The notes under the pieces were generated by a model. That model did not search any database. It was given only the letters and a program-made list of their open reading frames with translations, and had not been told where the DNA came from. Below, in pieces: positions 7,929-19,020 of a stretch of DNA of 64,000 bases. The stretch is from NCBI RefSeq assembly GCF_040932485.1, contig NZ_JBFRBH010000001.1:3274212-3338211 (forward strand). The letters run 5' to 3'. Position numbers and translations under genes: made by a program. Numbering within the stretch: position 1 is the stretch's first letter; each line of letters opens with the position of its first letter. This DNA is from Gymnodinialimonas sp. 202GB13-11 (lineage in GTDB: Bacteria > Pseudomonadota > Alphaproteobacteria > Rhodobacterales > Rhodobacteraceae).

Positions 7929-10120
7929 GCCGCGTTTTTCGAGCCTTCCCCCGGAATGGGCGCCTCTGCAATCTTCGCATGGATTACCGGCTTTTTCAGG
8001 GGCTTGGTGATGTAATCGTCGATGCCAGCATCAAGAATGCGCTCGCGATCTCCGTCCAATGCATGAGCTGTCATGGCGATGATGTGTACGCGCGGAAGAC
8101 CCTGTTCCGCCTCTTCGGCCCTGATTGCACGTGCGGCCTCCAACCCGTCCATCTCGGGCATTGAGATGTCGGTCATAATGAGGTCAGGCGGATTGGATTT
8201 GAAGGCTGCCAGTAATTCCGCGCCGTTGTTGACGATCTCAACATCCAGATCGAGGCCCTTGATCATGGATTTGAATACCAATTGATTGGTTTTGTTGTCC
8301 TCGGCCGCGAGCAATCGGCGTTTTGACGTGGATGAAGGCGCGTCCTGTTCAAGCGCCGGCTCGTCGATCTTCTCCGGTTTCGCCTCTTCAATTTCGCTCG
8401 CCGGTGCATCCGTATCCTGCAGTCTGGGAAGCAGCAAAGCACGTAGATCAGCCAAGGCGATTTCAGGTTGGACAACCACAAAACCATCTTCAGGTCTGGA
8501 CGGATCACCGACACGCAACAACGGCCCGTTGAAGCTGCAGGCCCGCAAAGCATCTTTCACATCATCCGGCGCCACTGTTTCGTCGCAAAGGATAACAGCT
8601 TGCGTGCCTTCCAAATCCCGTTCCGATGGCATGCGGCGCACCTGCGACGCCTCTGCGTGCAGGCGGGTCAAAGCGTCCATGACAAGGTCGGTCGCATCAC
8701 CAGCCCCGCCAACCAAAAGGATGCGTGATTGATCCGGCGGAAGTCCCGCCACAGGTTCGAGCCGCGCATCGGGATCTTCCCGCAACCGCATATCGAAGCC
8801 GAAGGCTGCCCCTTGCCCGGGTTCCGATTGCAGCCACATCGACCCGCCCATCAACTTAACAAGACGCTGCGAAATCGCGAGGCCAAGACCGGTGCCATCG
8901 TGGCGGCGATTGGCCTCTTCCTCGACTTGGTTGAATTCCCCAAAGACATGGGCCTGCTTTTCAGGCGGAATGCCTATGCCTGTATCTTCGACAATGACTT
9001 GCAAATTCAGCTCATCCGGAGCGTCAGGCGGCAGCCCAGCCATCACACGCACGGTCACATGACCTTTTTCAGTAAATTTGATCGCGTTGCCGATCAGATT
9101 GGTCAGCACCTGGCGGACTCGCCCAGGATCACCAATCATACGTTCGGGCAGAAAGATGTCATAATCCAAACGCAGTTCAACGGATTTTCTATCCAGCCCC
9201 GGACGCAAAAGGCGAAAGATCTCGAGCACCATCGCGTTGAGGTCGAAACTCTCAGCCCGAAGCTCAAGTTTGCCGGCCTCAATCTTCGAGTAGTCCAGCA
9301 CATCGTTGATGATGACCAAAAGCGCTTCGCCGGAATTTCGGATAGTATCGGCGTAGACCTTTTGATCCTCATTCAGCTCGGTCTCACGAAGGAGCTCCGC
9401 CATGGAGACGACACCGTTCATCGGTGTCCTGATCTCATGGCTCATATTTGCAAGGAATGTGGATTTGGCGCGGCTTGCTGCCAGTGCTGCATCGCGTGCA
9501 GACCGAAGCTGCCGTTCACGGCGAATGTTAGGCGTAATGTCCACCGCGAGAGAGACGAAATCACCTTGCGGCGTTTGCTTGTCATCAAGCCGGATAAACG
9601 CGCCATTCCATAGTTTGATGTCGACACGCGGGATTGGGTTCATCTCCCACCGGGCAATCATCTTGTCGACCCAATCCTCTGGCGCTTCGCTTTGCAGATC
9701 GACGATCCCTTCGTCGACGGCTACCCGCAGAATCGCCTCATACGTCGCGCCTTCCGACACATCTCCAACCCCGTCAAAAGCGCCAAAAAAGGCCGGATTC
9801 GCGGCGACAAGGCGCAAGTCACGATCAAAGATCGCAAAGCCATCATCTGTTGCGTGCAGCGCATCCCAAAGGCGTCTCTGCGCCGTCACCGCACGTTCTG
9901 TCACGACCTCGAGCTGCGCTTCCGTTTCGCTGGCAAGGCCGCGCAGGCTTTCGTTTTCTTCCCTTTGTTCAATGACTTGATGCGAAAGGGCATCGGCATG
10001 TTCGGCAAGTTTGCGGTTGGCCTCGTACAATTCCTCCGAACGCAGCGCGAGCAATTGCTCGGCCTGAAGCCGGGCGCGGCGTTCTTGCGCCATACGCTCC
10101 ATCATGCTGCTCGAAGTCAT
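7925..10120 (-). CDS. Hybrid sensor histidine kinase/response regulator with PAS domain
   Basis: A 731-residue cytosolic-looking kinase with no membrane span. In order: a coiled coil (1-85, [15 protein letters not shown]...), a PAS domain (about 86-195, [20 protein letters not shown]), the HisKA box with His228 ([15 protein letters not shown]), the HATPase domain ([24 protein letters not shown]), a degenerate receiver-like segment (about 455-560, [16 protein letters not shown]), and a true C-terminal receiver with Asp651 ([16 protein letters not shown]). The output partner is not in the window and no phosphotransfer domain is visible. It is flanked by convergent asparaginase and divergent macroglobulin genes, so it is probably monocistronic. 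Confidence 0.9.
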   Translation of the reverse strand: MTSSSMMERMAQERRARLQAEQLLALRSEELYEANRKLAEHADALSHQVIEQREENESLRGLASETEAQLEVVTERAVTAQRRLWDALHATDDGFAIFDRDLRLVAANPAFFGAFDGVGDVSEGATYEAILRVAVDEGIVDLQSEAPEDWVDKMIARWEMNPIPRVDIKLWNGAFIRLDDKQTPQGDFVSLAVDITPNIRRERQLRSARDAALAASRAKSTFLANMSHEIRTPMNGVVSMAELLRETELNEDQKVYADTIRNSGEALLVIINDVLDYSKIEAGKLELRAESFDLNAMVLEIFRLLRPGLDRKSVELRLDYDIFLPERMIGDPGRVRQVLTNLIGNAIKFTEKGHVTVRVMAGLPPDAPDELNLQVIVEDTGIGIPPEKQAHVFGEFNQVEEEANRRHDGTGLGLAISQRLVKLMGGSMWLQSEPGQGAAFGFDMRLREDPDARLEPVAGLPPDQSRILLVGGAGDATDLVMDALTRLHAEASQVRRMPSERDLEGTQAVILCDETVAPDDVKDALRACSFNGPLLRVGDPSRPEDGFVVVQPEIALADLRALLLPRLQDTDAPASEIEEAKPEKIDEPALEQDAPSSTSKRRLLAAEDNKTNQLVFKSMIKGLDLDVEIVNNGAELLAAFKSNPPDLIMTDISMPEMDGLEAARAIRAEEAEQGLPRVHIIAMTAHALDGDRERILDAGIDDYITKPLKKPVIHAKIAEAPIPGEGSKNAA

Positions 10121-10304
10121 TTTTGTGCGTCACGCGAATGGGTTTCGTCCGGTGAAATGTTTTGGGGGGAGTCGCTGAAAATACAGTTAATCGTGAATGA
10201 CGAGTCAGGGATTCCTCCATAGCCACGTGGGAATCATGGACTCCGCGCGCGCGTGCATGGCAGCATCATCTTCAATTATTTGATGGATTTGTGGGGTGCG
10301 CTGG

Positions 10305-13300
10305 ATGCGTCGTTTTTCGGTCGCTTGGGCTATTGGAATTTTGCTTCTTCTGTCCGGCCCAATCGCCGCGCAAACGATCCCGGACCGAACGGTCACGATC
10401 CTTAGAGACACCGATTTTCCGGGCGGTGATATGCGCCCGATCTTCGACACGACGCTGACCGCTTGCGATGCTGCATGTCGCGCCGACCCGGATTGCATCG
10501 CCTTTACGTTCAATAGCCGCACCAACGCTTGCTTCCCCAAGTCGACCGTCGGCGAAAGTGAAGTTTACGCGGGTGCCTTTTCGGGCCTGATCCGTCAAAC
10601 GGACACGGCGTTGTTCACCCGCGCATCCGAACGTCGTGCCGCGATGACCTTCCTGAGCACGGCAGATTTCGAAGATGCCTTTGCACAGGCCGATACTCTG
10701 GGGCTGGTCCACTATGGCGGGCGCTTCCCGGCGGAAGATTGGCGGCGCAGCGCGCAAAACGCCTTCGCAGATGGCGACGTGGTCGGAGCCATGCGCCGCA
10801 TCGGGGCCGCGATCACCGTGGACGGGGACGCCAATGATTGGATCACCTACGCCACTTATCTTCTGGCGATTGAGGCGGAGAACAGCTCAGAGCAACGGCA
10901 ATTTGAGCGCCGCGCCTTACAAGCCGCGATCAACGCCACCCTTCGCACGGATCCGGGTGAGCCGCTGGCGCTCGCGAATGATCTTTTGGCCGAGGCGCTT
11001 GAGCGCAACGGGCGCGGACGCGACGCGATATTTGCTGCGGATATGGCCTTGGCCAATGACCCGTCCGAGGCACGCACGGAAGCTGCAAACCGCCTACGTG
11101 GCCTTTATGGGTTCCGCGTCACCGATACCCGCGTCGATGTTGAAGCCGACTTTCCCCGCATCTGCGCAATCTTTTCTGAGGATCTCGCAGCGGGCGGTGT
11201 GATCTACGATGATTTCCTGCAATCCACCGCATCTGGCCTCGCTGTTGAGGCTGAAGGACGACAGCTTTGCATTTCAGGGGTGTCTCACGGCGAGCGGTTG
11301 GAATTCACCCTCCGGGCCGGACTGCCCGCTGCATCGGGAGAGGTTTTGCACGAACCCGTAGCACTTCAGCAATACGTTCGCGATCGCTCCGCCTCGGTCC
11401 GCTTTGCGGGTCGCGCCTATGTTCTGCCTGCCTCGGCGGGAGGCACGATCCCGCTGGTTGCGGTCAATACAGATGTCGTTGACCTGAACCTCTACCACGT
11501 CTCAGACCGTAACATTCTGCGCAGTCTTCAGGACCGCTATTTCGGGCGCCCCTTGGCAGAATGGCAGATCGACCAATTCGCCGATGAAATTGGTGAAGCC
11601 GTTTGGCAGGGTGAGGCTGAAGTCGCCGTGGAACAGAACCGGGGCGTCACCACGCGGATCCCCATTGGTGATGTTCTGGAAGGTCGTGCGCCCGGACTTT
11701 ATGCGTTGGAGGCCCGTGTCGGTGGAGCAGGATCGTCTGAAGGCGGGGCGACGCAATGGTTCCTTGTCAGCGATCTGGGCCTTTCATCGGCCAGCGGCGT
11801 GGACGGGGTCCATGTCAGCGTGACATCGCTAACGACCGCACGGCCGCTCGAAGGTGTCGATGTCGACCTCGTCTCAGAGTCGAACAGGGTTCTGGCGACC
11901 TCGACAACCGATGCCGCCGGCTACGCTGTGTTCGCAGGCGACATCGCCGCCGGGCAAGACGGCGCTGCGCCTGCACTTCTGATTGCACGGACGGGTGACA
12001 CCGATCTGGCCTTCCTGTCCTTGCGAGAGGCGGAGTTTGACCTTTCAGATCGTGGCGTGGAAGGGCGTGAACCGGCTGGCCCGATCGACGTTTTCCTGAC
12101 GACTGACCGAGGCGTCTACCGCGCGGGTGAGACGGTCCATGCCACCGCGCTGGCCCGCGATCCGCAGGCGCAAGCCATCACCGGCCTGCCTCTGACCGCG
12201 ATCCTGACACGTGCCGATGGCGTGGAATACAGCCGGACTCTGCTGCAGGAGGAAGGCGCGGGTGGTTACGTCTTTTCCCTCCCCACCGGTCCAGAGGTTC
12301 CACGCGGGACCTGGCGGCTGGCCATCCACGCCGATCCCGATGCCGCCCCTCTGACCACGACGCGATTGCTGATCGAGGATTTCTTGCCCGAACGGCTCGA
12401 TCTCGTCCTGAGCCTGCCGTCCGATACGTTCGCCCCCGGTGCCGCACCGATCACGGATTTCATTGCAAATTACCTTTACGGCGCGCCCGCCGAGGGACTC
12501 CCGATCAGTGGCCGCATGTCCCTGCGTCCGACTCAGTTCCTCCCGTCGCATCCAGGCTATGCCTTTGGCCGTCACGATGCGCCACCCGACGCAGAATTCG
12601 CCAGTTTCGGCCCGCTTGAGACAGATGTAGCGGGCCGCACTGCGGCAAGTCTCGCATTTCCGGCGTTCTCCGGCGCACCCTATCCCGGTCAACTGACAGT
12701 TACTGCAGAAATCACAGAAGCCTCAGGCCGCCCGGTCGAACGGCGGGAAACAGTCACGGTTCTGCCCGAAGGCCCCGCCATCGGTATCCGGCCACTGTTC
12801 GATGGCACCCTTGCCGAAGGGGTCGAAGCCCCGTTTGACTTGATTGCTATTGGGACGAGCGATCCAATGCCTGCACGATGGACCCTGAACCGGGTCGAAC
12901 GGCGCTATCAATGGTACCGCCAAAACGGCAATTGGTCTTGGGACCCTGTCACAACCCGTGAACGAATTGCCGAAGGCGAAGTCACACTAGGGCGCGATCC
13001 CACGCGCCTTGATCTGCCTGTCGATTGGGGCCGGTACGAACTCCGCGTCGAAAGCGACTTTGGCGGTTTCACGATCAGTTCCGTCGGCTTTTCCGCCGGA
13101 TATTACGGGTCCGATGATGGTGGCGATACGCCTGATGTTTTGGACGTGAACCTTAATGCCGACAGCTACCGGCCAGGGGACACCGCTAACCTGCGCGTTT
13201 CGGCTCTGTCAGGCGGTTTATTGACAGTTCAAGTCGTCTCAAATCGCATGATCCACCGCGAATCTGTTGTCTTTGAGGGCTCTCCGATGACCATTCCGCT

Positions 13301-15737
13301 TGAGGTCACGGAGGAGTGGGGATCAGGGGCATATGTCACCGCGTCTCTGATCCGTCCCTTCGGCGAAGCTGATACGCCAGCACCCACCCGCGCCATCGGC
13401 ATTGCCCATGCCAGCGTCGATCCCGGTCCACGTGCGCTGGACGCAACACTTGAAGTGCCTGAGGTAACGCGCCCTCGCGGCCCCCTCGACATCGCGTTGC
13501 GGGTCGAAGGCGCGCAGCCAGGCGAGACTGTCTACGCCACGATCTCCGCTGTAGACCTCGGCATCCTGAACCTTACGAGTTTCGAAGCCCCCGATCCGCA
13601 AGGCTACTATTTCGGGCAACGCCGCCTCAGTATGGCGTTCCGTGATCTTTATGGACGCCTGATTGACAGCCGTGATGGGGCTGAGGGCCGTATCCGCCAG
13701 GGCGGTGATGCAGGCGCGGGCCTGCGGATGGAGGCCTCCCCGCCGACCGAAGATCTTGTCGCGCTGTTCTCCGGCCCGCTCATCGTTGGCGACGACGGTT
13801 ATGCCCGCACCAGTTTTGATCTACCCGCCTTCAACGGCACCGTGCGAGTCATGGCGACGGCTTGGTCCGAGACTGGTGTTGGGCAGGCCACACAGGATGT
13901 CATCGTCCGTGATCCTATCGTTGTCACGGCAACCGCACCTCGTTTCCTCGCACCCGGCGATACGGCGCGTATCTTGCTGGAAGTCACCCATACCGAAGGC
14001 CCGACCGGAACCATGCCGCTTGAGATCCAGGCCAATACCGGCATTCAGATGTTCGGCCAGTTGATCCCGGAGGTCACGCTGAGTGAAGGACAGACGCAGC
14101 GCATCCCGATTTTGTTCGAAGCCGCAGATCGGCTAGGGGACGCAACCGTCGCATTCACGCTGACCACACCAGATGGCACCGAACTGGTGCAAGAGGTCTC
14201 CATTCCACTGCAAATCAACGACCCGCTCGTTGCAGAAACCACGCGCGTGACCCTTGAACCCGGCCAAAGCTTCACGCTCGATGCCGCAGCCTTTGCCGAT
14301 ATTCGTCCCGAAACCGCCCGTGTGACCCTATCGGCAGGGCCGCTCGCTCGCTTCGACGCGGCCGGCCTTTTGCAACGGCTCGACCGCTACCCTTATGGCT
14401 GCACCGAACAGGTCACGAGCCAGGCCCTTCCGCTCCTTTATCTCTCCTCCGTGGCCGAGATCATGGAGCTTGGCACAGCCGATGACCTTAACGACCGCAT
14501 CGCCAATGCCATCCGCTCTGTCCTGACGAACCAAAGCGCCAATGGCGGCTTTGGCCTATGGCGGGCCGGGTCAGGCGATCTTTGGCTTGATGCGTACGTG
14601 ACCGATTTCCTCTCGCGCGCACGGGCGGAAGGGCATGAGGTGCCGTCTAACGCCTTCCAGACCGCCCTCGACAACCTCGCCAACCGCGTTGCGGGACACC
14701 CAGACTTTGAGAATGGTGGTGAGGGGCTGGCCTATGCGCTGATGGTTCTCGCCCGCGAAGGACAGGCCTCGATGGGCGACCTACGCTATTACGCAGACGT
14801 CAAAGCACAGGATTTCGCCACGCCACTTGCGCTGGCCCAGCTTGGCGCGGCACTTGCCATGTACGGCGACCAGCCCCGCGCAGACGCCATGTTCACCGCC
14901 GGGTTCACGCGACTGACCCTGACCGGCAATGGCGGCGACGTTTCCGGTTGGCGCACCGATTACGGCACACGACAGCGCGATGCCGCAGGCTTGGTCGCAC
15001 TCGCCGCTGCCGCCGGATCTGACACGATCAACGTTCCGGCCTATGCGCCCGAAATCACCGTGCCCGTGTCTGAGGCCTCAACGCAAGAAGCTGTCTGGTC
15101 CCTGCTTGCCGCCCATGCGCTGATCGACAATCCAGCCACCCAAACGCTGACGCTCGACGGCGCACCGGTGTCCGGCCCACTGATCGAAGTGCTTGAAGGT
15201 GGTGATGCGACGCCCCGCATCATCGAAAACACCGGCCCGAATGATGAGCTTCTGACCCTCACCCGGTTCGGCCAGCCCTATGGTGAGGTCGAGCAATTTG
15301 GCAACGGCTACCGCATCGACCGCGAATACTACACACTGGACGGCAACGCGACCGATCCCGGCCAGATCGCCCTTGGCTCGCGTATGGTCGTTGTGCTGGA
15401 AGTGCGCCGCACCGGCGCACCGGACGGGCGCTTGATGGTCAATGATCCGCTCCCCGCCGGATACGAGATCGACAATCCAAACCTTCTACAGTCGGGCGAT
15501 GTCGCAGCCCTGCAAGGCGTGGACTTCCCGGTCTCGCCCCAGATGTCCGAGTTCCGCGCGGAACGCTTCCTGTCCGCCGTGGACATGCGTGGCGACACGG
15601 ACCTTATCCGCCTGGCCTATATCGTGCGCGCTGTGACGCCGGGCTATTTCCACCATCCCGCCGCGTCCGTCGAAGACATGTATCGCCCCACTTACCGAGC
15701 GCAAACCACCTCGGGGAATGTCGAAATCATCGAATGA
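10305..15737 (+). CDS. Bacterial alpha-2-macroglobulin with N-terminal PAN/apple-like domain
   Basis: A 1810-residue secreted protease inhibitor-like protein. It has a signal peptide (MRRFSVAWAIGILLLLSGPIAA), then a cysteine-rich PAN/apple-like module (CDAACRADPDCIAFTFNS), many macroglobulin beta-domains, and the intact thioester motif YGCTEQ with Cys1366. Family knowledge: bacterial macroglobulins trap attacking proteases in the periplasm and act with PBP1C, which repairs peptidoglycan. The next gene is exactly pbpC, overlapping by ATGA. The lipobox seen in E. coli YfhM is absent here, so it may be soluble periplasmic or secreted. A GTG at 10296 is an alternative start; GTGGGG before 10305 favours the ATG. 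Confidence 0.92.
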   Translation: MRRFSVAWAIGILLLLSGPIAAQTIPDRTVTILRDTDFPGGDMRPIFDTTLTACDAACRADPDCIAFTFNSRTNACFPKSTVGESEVYAGAFSGLIRQTDTALFTRASERRAAMTFLSTADFEDAFAQADTLGLVHYGGRFPAEDWRRSAQNAFADGDVVGAMRRIGAAITVDGDANDWITYATYLLAIEAENSSEQRQFERRALQAAINATLRTDPGEPLALANDLLAEALERNGRGRDAIFAADMALANDPSEARTEAANRLRGLYGFRVTDTRVDVEADFPRICAIFSEDLAAGGVIYDDFLQSTASGLAVEAEGRQLCISGVSHGERLEFTLRAGLPAASGEVLHEPVALQQYVRDRSASVRFAGRAYVLPASAGGTIPLVAVNTDVVDLNLYHVSDRNILRSLQDRYFGRPLAEWQIDQFADEIGEAVWQGEAEVAVEQNRGVTTRIPIGDVLEGRAPGLYALEARVGGAGSSEGGATQWFLVSDLGLSSASGVDGVHVSVTSLTTARPLEGVDVDLVSESNRVLATSTTDAAGYAVFAGDIAAGQDGAAPALLIARTGDTDLAFLSLREAEFDLSDRGVEGREPAGPIDVFLTTDRGVYRAGETVHATALARDPQAQAITGLPLTAILTRADGVEYSRTLLQEEGAGGYVFSLPTGPEVPRGTWRLAIHADPDAAPLTTTRLLIEDFLPERLDLVLSLPSDTFAPGAAPITDFIANYLYGAPAEGLPISGRMSLRPTQFLPSHPGYAFGRHDAPPDAEFASFGPLETDVAGRTAASLAFPAFSGAPYPGQLTVTAEITEASGRPVERRETVTVLPEGPAIGIRPLFDGTLAEGVEAPFDLIAIGTSDPMPARWTLNRVERRYQWYRQNGNWSWDPVTTRERIAEGEVTLGRDPTRLDLPVDWGRYELRVESDFGGFTISSVGFSAGYYGSDDGGDTPDVLDVNLNADSYRPGDTANLRVSALSGGLLTVQVVSNRMIHRESVVFEGSPMTIPLEVTEEWGSGAYVTASLIRPFGEADTPAPTRAIGIAHASVDPGPRALDATLEVPEVTRPRGPLDIALRVEGAQPGETVYATISAVDLGILNLTSFEAPDPQGYYFGQRRLSMAFRDLYGRLIDSRDGAEGRIRQGGDAGAGLRMEASPPTEDLVALFSGPLIVGDDGYARTSFDLPAFNGTVRVMATAWSETGVGQATQDVIVRDPIVVTATAPRFLAPGDTARILLEVTHTEGPTGTMPLEIQANTGIQMFGQLIPEVTLSEGQTQRIPILFEAADRLGDATVAFTLTTPDGTELVQEVSIPLQINDPLVAETTRVTLEPGQSFTLDAAAFADIRPETARVTLSAGPLARFDAAGLLQRLDRYPYGCTEQVTSQALPLLYLSSVAEIMELGTADDLNDRIANAIRSVLTNQSANGGFGLWRAGSGDLWLDAYVTDFLSRARAEGHEVPSNAFQTALDNLANRVAGHPDFENGGEGLAYALMVLAREGQASMGDLRYYADVKAQDFATPLALAQLGAALAMYGDQPRADAMFTAGFTRLTLTGNGGDVSGWRTDYGTRQRDAAGLVALAAAAGSDTINVPAYAPEITVPVSEASTQEAVWSLLAAHALIDNPATQTLTLDGAPVSGPLIEVLEGGDATPRIIENTGPNDELLTLTRFGQPYGEVEQFGNGYRIDREYYTLDGNATDPGQIALGSRMVVVLEVRRTGAPDGRLMVNDPLPAGYEIDNPNLLQSGDVAALQGVDFPVSPQMSEFRAERFLSAVDMRGDTDLIRLAYIVRAVTPGYFHHPAASVEDMYRPTYRAQTTSGNVEIIE

Positions 15738-17776
15738 TTCGTCAGATCGCAGCCACGCTTGCCCTTCTTTGTGCGACATTTTTCGTTGGCACGGTCCTGT
15801 GGGTGGATGATTGGATCGACCGGACGGAGCTCCCGCCGCTTGCGCTGGAGACCGGTGTCGAAGTGCTCGACCGCGACGGCGATCTGCTGCGCGCTTACAC
15901 CGTGGAGAATGGCCGCTGGCGCCTGCCGATCAGCTACGACGCGGTTGATCCAACCTTCATCGAAATGCTCGTTGCCTATGAAGACCGCCGCTTCTGGACC
16001 CATCCGGGTGTCGATATCCGCGCGTTTGCCCGTGCTGCCTATCAACGCATCACCACGGGCCGCGTGATTTCGGGCGGCTCGACCCTGACCATGCAAGTCG
16101 CCCGTCTATTGGAGGATTCCGGCACGGGGGCATGGGGCGGCAAGATCCGCCAGATCCGCCTTGCCTTGGCCCTCGAACGTCACCTGAGTAAAGAGGAAAT
16201 CCTGACCCTCTACCTCCATCTCGCGCCCTATGGCGGCAACCTCGAAGGCGTGCGCGCTGCGACGCTGACATGGTTCGGGACGGAACCGGATCGTTTGACT
16301 GCCGCACAATCCGCCCTGCTGGTCGCCATCCCGCAGGCCCCGAATTCCCGCCGCCCCGACCGCTTTCCGGAAGCGGCTGAGATCGCACGCAACCGCGTCC
16401 TGTCGCGCGCAGTGACGTTCACCGACCTGACAGAGGCACAGATCGCCTGGGCGCGCGAGGAACCCATCCCGACCGAGCGTCGGCCGTTCCCAGCACTTGC
16501 CGCCCACCTTGCCGACCGCGCGCTTCTTGAACGCCCGGCACAGGGCACCCATCACCTCACCCTCGACCGGGACCTTCAGGCACAAATGGAACGCCTCGCC
16601 ACACGCGCCGTCACGGGTCTCGACCCGCAAATCAGTGCTGCAATCATGGTCATGGACCACGAAACCGGCGCGCTTTTGGCAAGTGTCGGCTCTCCGGACT
16701 ACACGGACATGCCCCGTGATGGCTTCGTTGATATGACCCAAGCCGTCCGCTCCCCCGGCTCTGCCCTCAAACCGCTGATCTACGGTCTCGCCATGGATGC
16801 AGGCCTGATCCACCCGGAAACTCTGATACGAGATCGCCCGATCTCCATCGCAGGCTACGCACCGCAGAATTTTGATGAGGTTTTTCGTGGAGAGGTGACT
16901 GCGTCTGAGGCCCTCCAACTATCGCTGAATATCCCTGCCGTGACACTCCTCAACGAGGTCGGCCCACATCAAATGCTCGCCGCCATGGGCCGCGCCGATA
17001 TGGATGTCTCTCTCCCGTTGGGCGAGGAACCCGGTCTCGCCATCGCCCTTGGCGGGATCGGCACCACGATGGAGGATCTCATGCGTCTTTATGCCGGGAT
17101 CGCGCGTGGCGGGGTGGCCGCGCCACTCCATTGGCGTGAAGGCGAGGATGCGGGCGAAGGTCAACGCATCCTGTCTTACACTGCCGCTTGGCATCTGGGC
17201 GATATGCTCTCAGGCGTCGTGCCGCCGCCAAACGCCCCGCGCGTGGGCCTCAGCTACAAGACCGGCACCAGCTATGGGCACCGCGATGCATGGGCGTTCG
17301 GGTTCGACGGGCAGCATGTGATCGGCGTCTGGATGGGCCGAGCCGATGGCGCGTCGGTCCCTGGGGCCTTCGGCGCAGAACTCTCCGCGCCGCTGCTGTT
17401 CGAGGCATTCGCCCATCTCGGAGACCGTCCAACCCCGCGCCCGGCACCCCCTTCTGGCGCGCTGACGCTCACGAATGCCCAACTGCCGGACACGCTACGA
17501 CGGTTCGATCCCATTGCAGACGTAGCCGAAGCTGGTGGCCCGGCGATCACCTTCCCGCCCGAAGGCGCGGTCTTGGCCTATCAGCCCGGCCTGCCCGTCA
17601 TGGCCCGCGTGGCAGAGGGGCAGGCCCCCTTCACATGGCTCTGGAACGGCGCGCCGGTTGGTGTTGGTCTCCGCGACCGCGAAGTCGCCTTGGACATCGG
17701 CCTCGGGTTCGGAGAGCTCACAGTTATCGATGCCACTGGCCGTGCCGAAAGCCGCGCGGTTGAGATCAGTCAGTAG
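15734..17776 (+). CDS. pbpC: Penicillin-binding protein 1C
   Basis: A 680-residue bifunctional peptidoglycan synthase. One N-terminal membrane span, a GT51 domain with EDRRFWTHPGVD and GGSTLTMQVARLLE, and a transpeptidase domain with the active site SALK (Ser343-Lys346) and KTGTSYG (from Lys509). A C-terminal PBP1C-specific beta domain follows (about 600-680, ITFPPEGAVLAYQPG). It is translationally coupled to the alpha-2-macroglobulin gene by an ATGA overlap, the well-known pairing thought to link wall repair to protease inhibition. Length is somewhat short of E. coli PBP1C (about 770) but all landmarks are present. Confidence 0.94.
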   Translation: MIRQIAATLALLCATFFVGTVLWVDDWIDRTELPPLALETGVEVLDRDGDLLRAYTVENGRWRLPISYDAVDPTFIEMLVAYEDRRFWTHPGVDIRAFARAAYQRITTGRVISGGSTLTMQVARLLEDSGTGAWGGKIRQIRLALALERHLSKEEILTLYLHLAPYGGNLEGVRAATLTWFGTEPDRLTAAQSALLVAIPQAPNSRRPDRFPEAAEIARNRVLSRAVTFTDLTEAQIAWAREEPIPTERRPFPALAAHLADRALLERPAQGTHHLTLDRDLQAQMERLATRAVTGLDPQISAAIMVMDHETGALLASVGSPDYTDMPRDGFVDMTQAVRSPGSALKPLIYGLAMDAGLIHPETLIRDRPISIAGYAPQNFDEVFRGEVTASEALQLSLNIPAVTLLNEVGPHQMLAAMGRADMDVSLPLGEEPGLAIALGGIGTTMEDLMRLYAGIARGGVAAPLHWREGEDAGEGQRILSYTAAWHLGDMLSGVVPPPNAPRVGLSYKTGTSYGHRDAWAFGFDGQHVIGVWMGRADGASVPGAFGAELSAPLLFEAFAHLGDRPTPRPAPPSGALTLTNAQLPDTLRRFDPIADVAEAGGPAITFPPEGAVLAYQPGLPVMARVAEGQAPFTWLWNGAPVGVGLRDREVALDIGLGFGELTVIDATGRAESRAVEISQ

Positions 17777-17782
17777 GCGCGC

Positions 17783-18958
17783 TCACACCCGCTCAATCGC
17801 CAGCGCGATTCCTTGTCCGCCGCCGATGCACATGGTGATCAATGCCTTCGATCCGCCAATCCGCTCCAGCTCGTAAAGCGCTTTCACCGTGATGATCGCA
17901 CCGGTCGCACCCACCGGATGACCCAGCGCGATTGCACCCCCATTCGGGTTCACTTTCTCCGGGTCCAGACCAAGACCGTTGTTCACGGCAATCGCCTGCG
18001 CTGCGAAGGCCTCATTGGATTCGATCACGTCGAAATCCCCGATGCTTAAACCCGTCTTTGCCAAGAGGTTCTCGACCGCTGGCACCGGGCCAATCCCCAT
18101 CACCTCGGGCCGCACACCGGCATGGGCGTAGCCCAGAACGCGCGCCCTCGGCTTCAGGCCAGCCTTCTCAACCGCTTCGCCGCGCGCCAACACCAAAGCC
18201 GCCGCGCCATCGTTGATGCCCGACGCATTGCCCGCCGTCACACGCCCGTCCTTCTGGAACACGGCCCGCAGCCCCGCCAAAGCCTCAAGCGAGGTCGCTT
18301 TGGGGTGCTCATCGACCTCGAACGGGACCATGTCCCGCTTCACACGCACCTCTACCGGCACGATCTGGTCGGCAAAGTAGCCCTGCTCGATCGCGTTTGC
18401 CGCCCGCTCCTGCGAGGCCATGGCGAACGCATCCATCTGCTCCCGCGTCACGCTGTGCTCATCGGCCACGTTCTCTGCCGTCACACCCATATGCCCCGTC
18501 CCGAACGGGCAATTCAGCGCACCAAGCATCATGTCGAGCGTCTTCACGTCGCCCATCTTCTGCCCAAACCGAGCCTGCGGGATCACGTAGGGTGAACGGC
18601 TCATGCTTTCCGCACCACCGGCCAGACCGAACTCCGCGTCCCCCATCGCCAGCGACTGGATCACCGAAACAATCGCCTGTGCCCCGGACCCGCACAGACG
18701 GTTCACGTTCATCGCAGGCACCGTTTCCGGCACGCCCGCCTGCATCGCGGCCACGCGGCTCAGATACATATCGCGCGGCTCGGTATTGATGACATGGCCG
18801 AATGTCACATGGCCGATCTGGCCCGCTTCGACCCCGGCACGCTCCAACGCTGCCTTTGCGGCAACTGCGCCCGTGTCGATCGGCGTGGTGCCCGCCAGCG
18901 ATCCACCGAATGTCCCGATTGCCGTGCGCGCGCCCGACAGGATGACGATCTCGTCCAT
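17783..18958 (-). CDS. Acetyl-CoA C-acyltransferase (thiolase)
   Basis: A 391-residue type II thiolase that condenses two acyl-CoA units or cleaves 3-ketoacyl-CoA. All active-site blocks are present: nucleophile Cys89 in NRLCGSGAQAI, GGAESMSRSPY, NEAFAAQAIAVN, the His in GHPVGATGA, and the second Cys in CIGGGQGIA. It could serve polyhydroxybutyrate synthesis (PhaA), beta-oxidation or ethylmalonyl-CoA metabolism; no phaB or acyl-CoA dehydrogenase lies next to it, so I cannot assign the pathway. It is convergent with pbpC (6 bases apart) and 62 bases downstream of serA on the same strand. Confidence 0.93.
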   Translation of the reverse strand: MDEIVILSGARTAIGTFGGSLAGTTPIDTGAVAAKAALERAGVEAGQIGHVTFGHVINTEPRDMYLSRVAAMQAGVPETVPAMNVNRLCGSGAQAIVSVIQSLAMGDAEFGLAGGAESMSRSPYVIPQARFGQKMGDVKTLDMMLGALNCPFGTGHMGVTAENVADEHSVTREQMDAFAMASQERAANAIEQGYFADQIVPVEVRVKRDMVPFEVDEHPKATSLEALAGLRAVFQKDGRVTAGNASGINDGAAALVLARGEAVEKAGLKPRARVLGYAHAGVRPEVMGIGPVPAVENLLAKTGLSIGDFDVIESNEAFAAQAIAVNNGLGLDPEKVNPNGGAIALGHPVGATGAIITVKALYELERIGGSKALITMCIGGGQGIALAIERV

Positions 18959-19020
18959 GAAAAATCCCTCCGCAATTACTTGCGAAGGGTTAGAGCATCA
19001 ATCAGCCGCCAGCGCCAATT

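Noticed and set aside
8729-9613. 294-codon plus-strand frame opposite the hybrid kinase
   Set aside because: Antisense to the ATPase and HisKA domains, with no recognisable motif.
10121-10304. A regulatory site in the gap between the kinase and the macroglobulin
   Set aside because: An 8-base palindrome (CCACGTGG, 10223-10230) and a weak GATTCC/GGAATC pair are present, but both are short enough to be chance.
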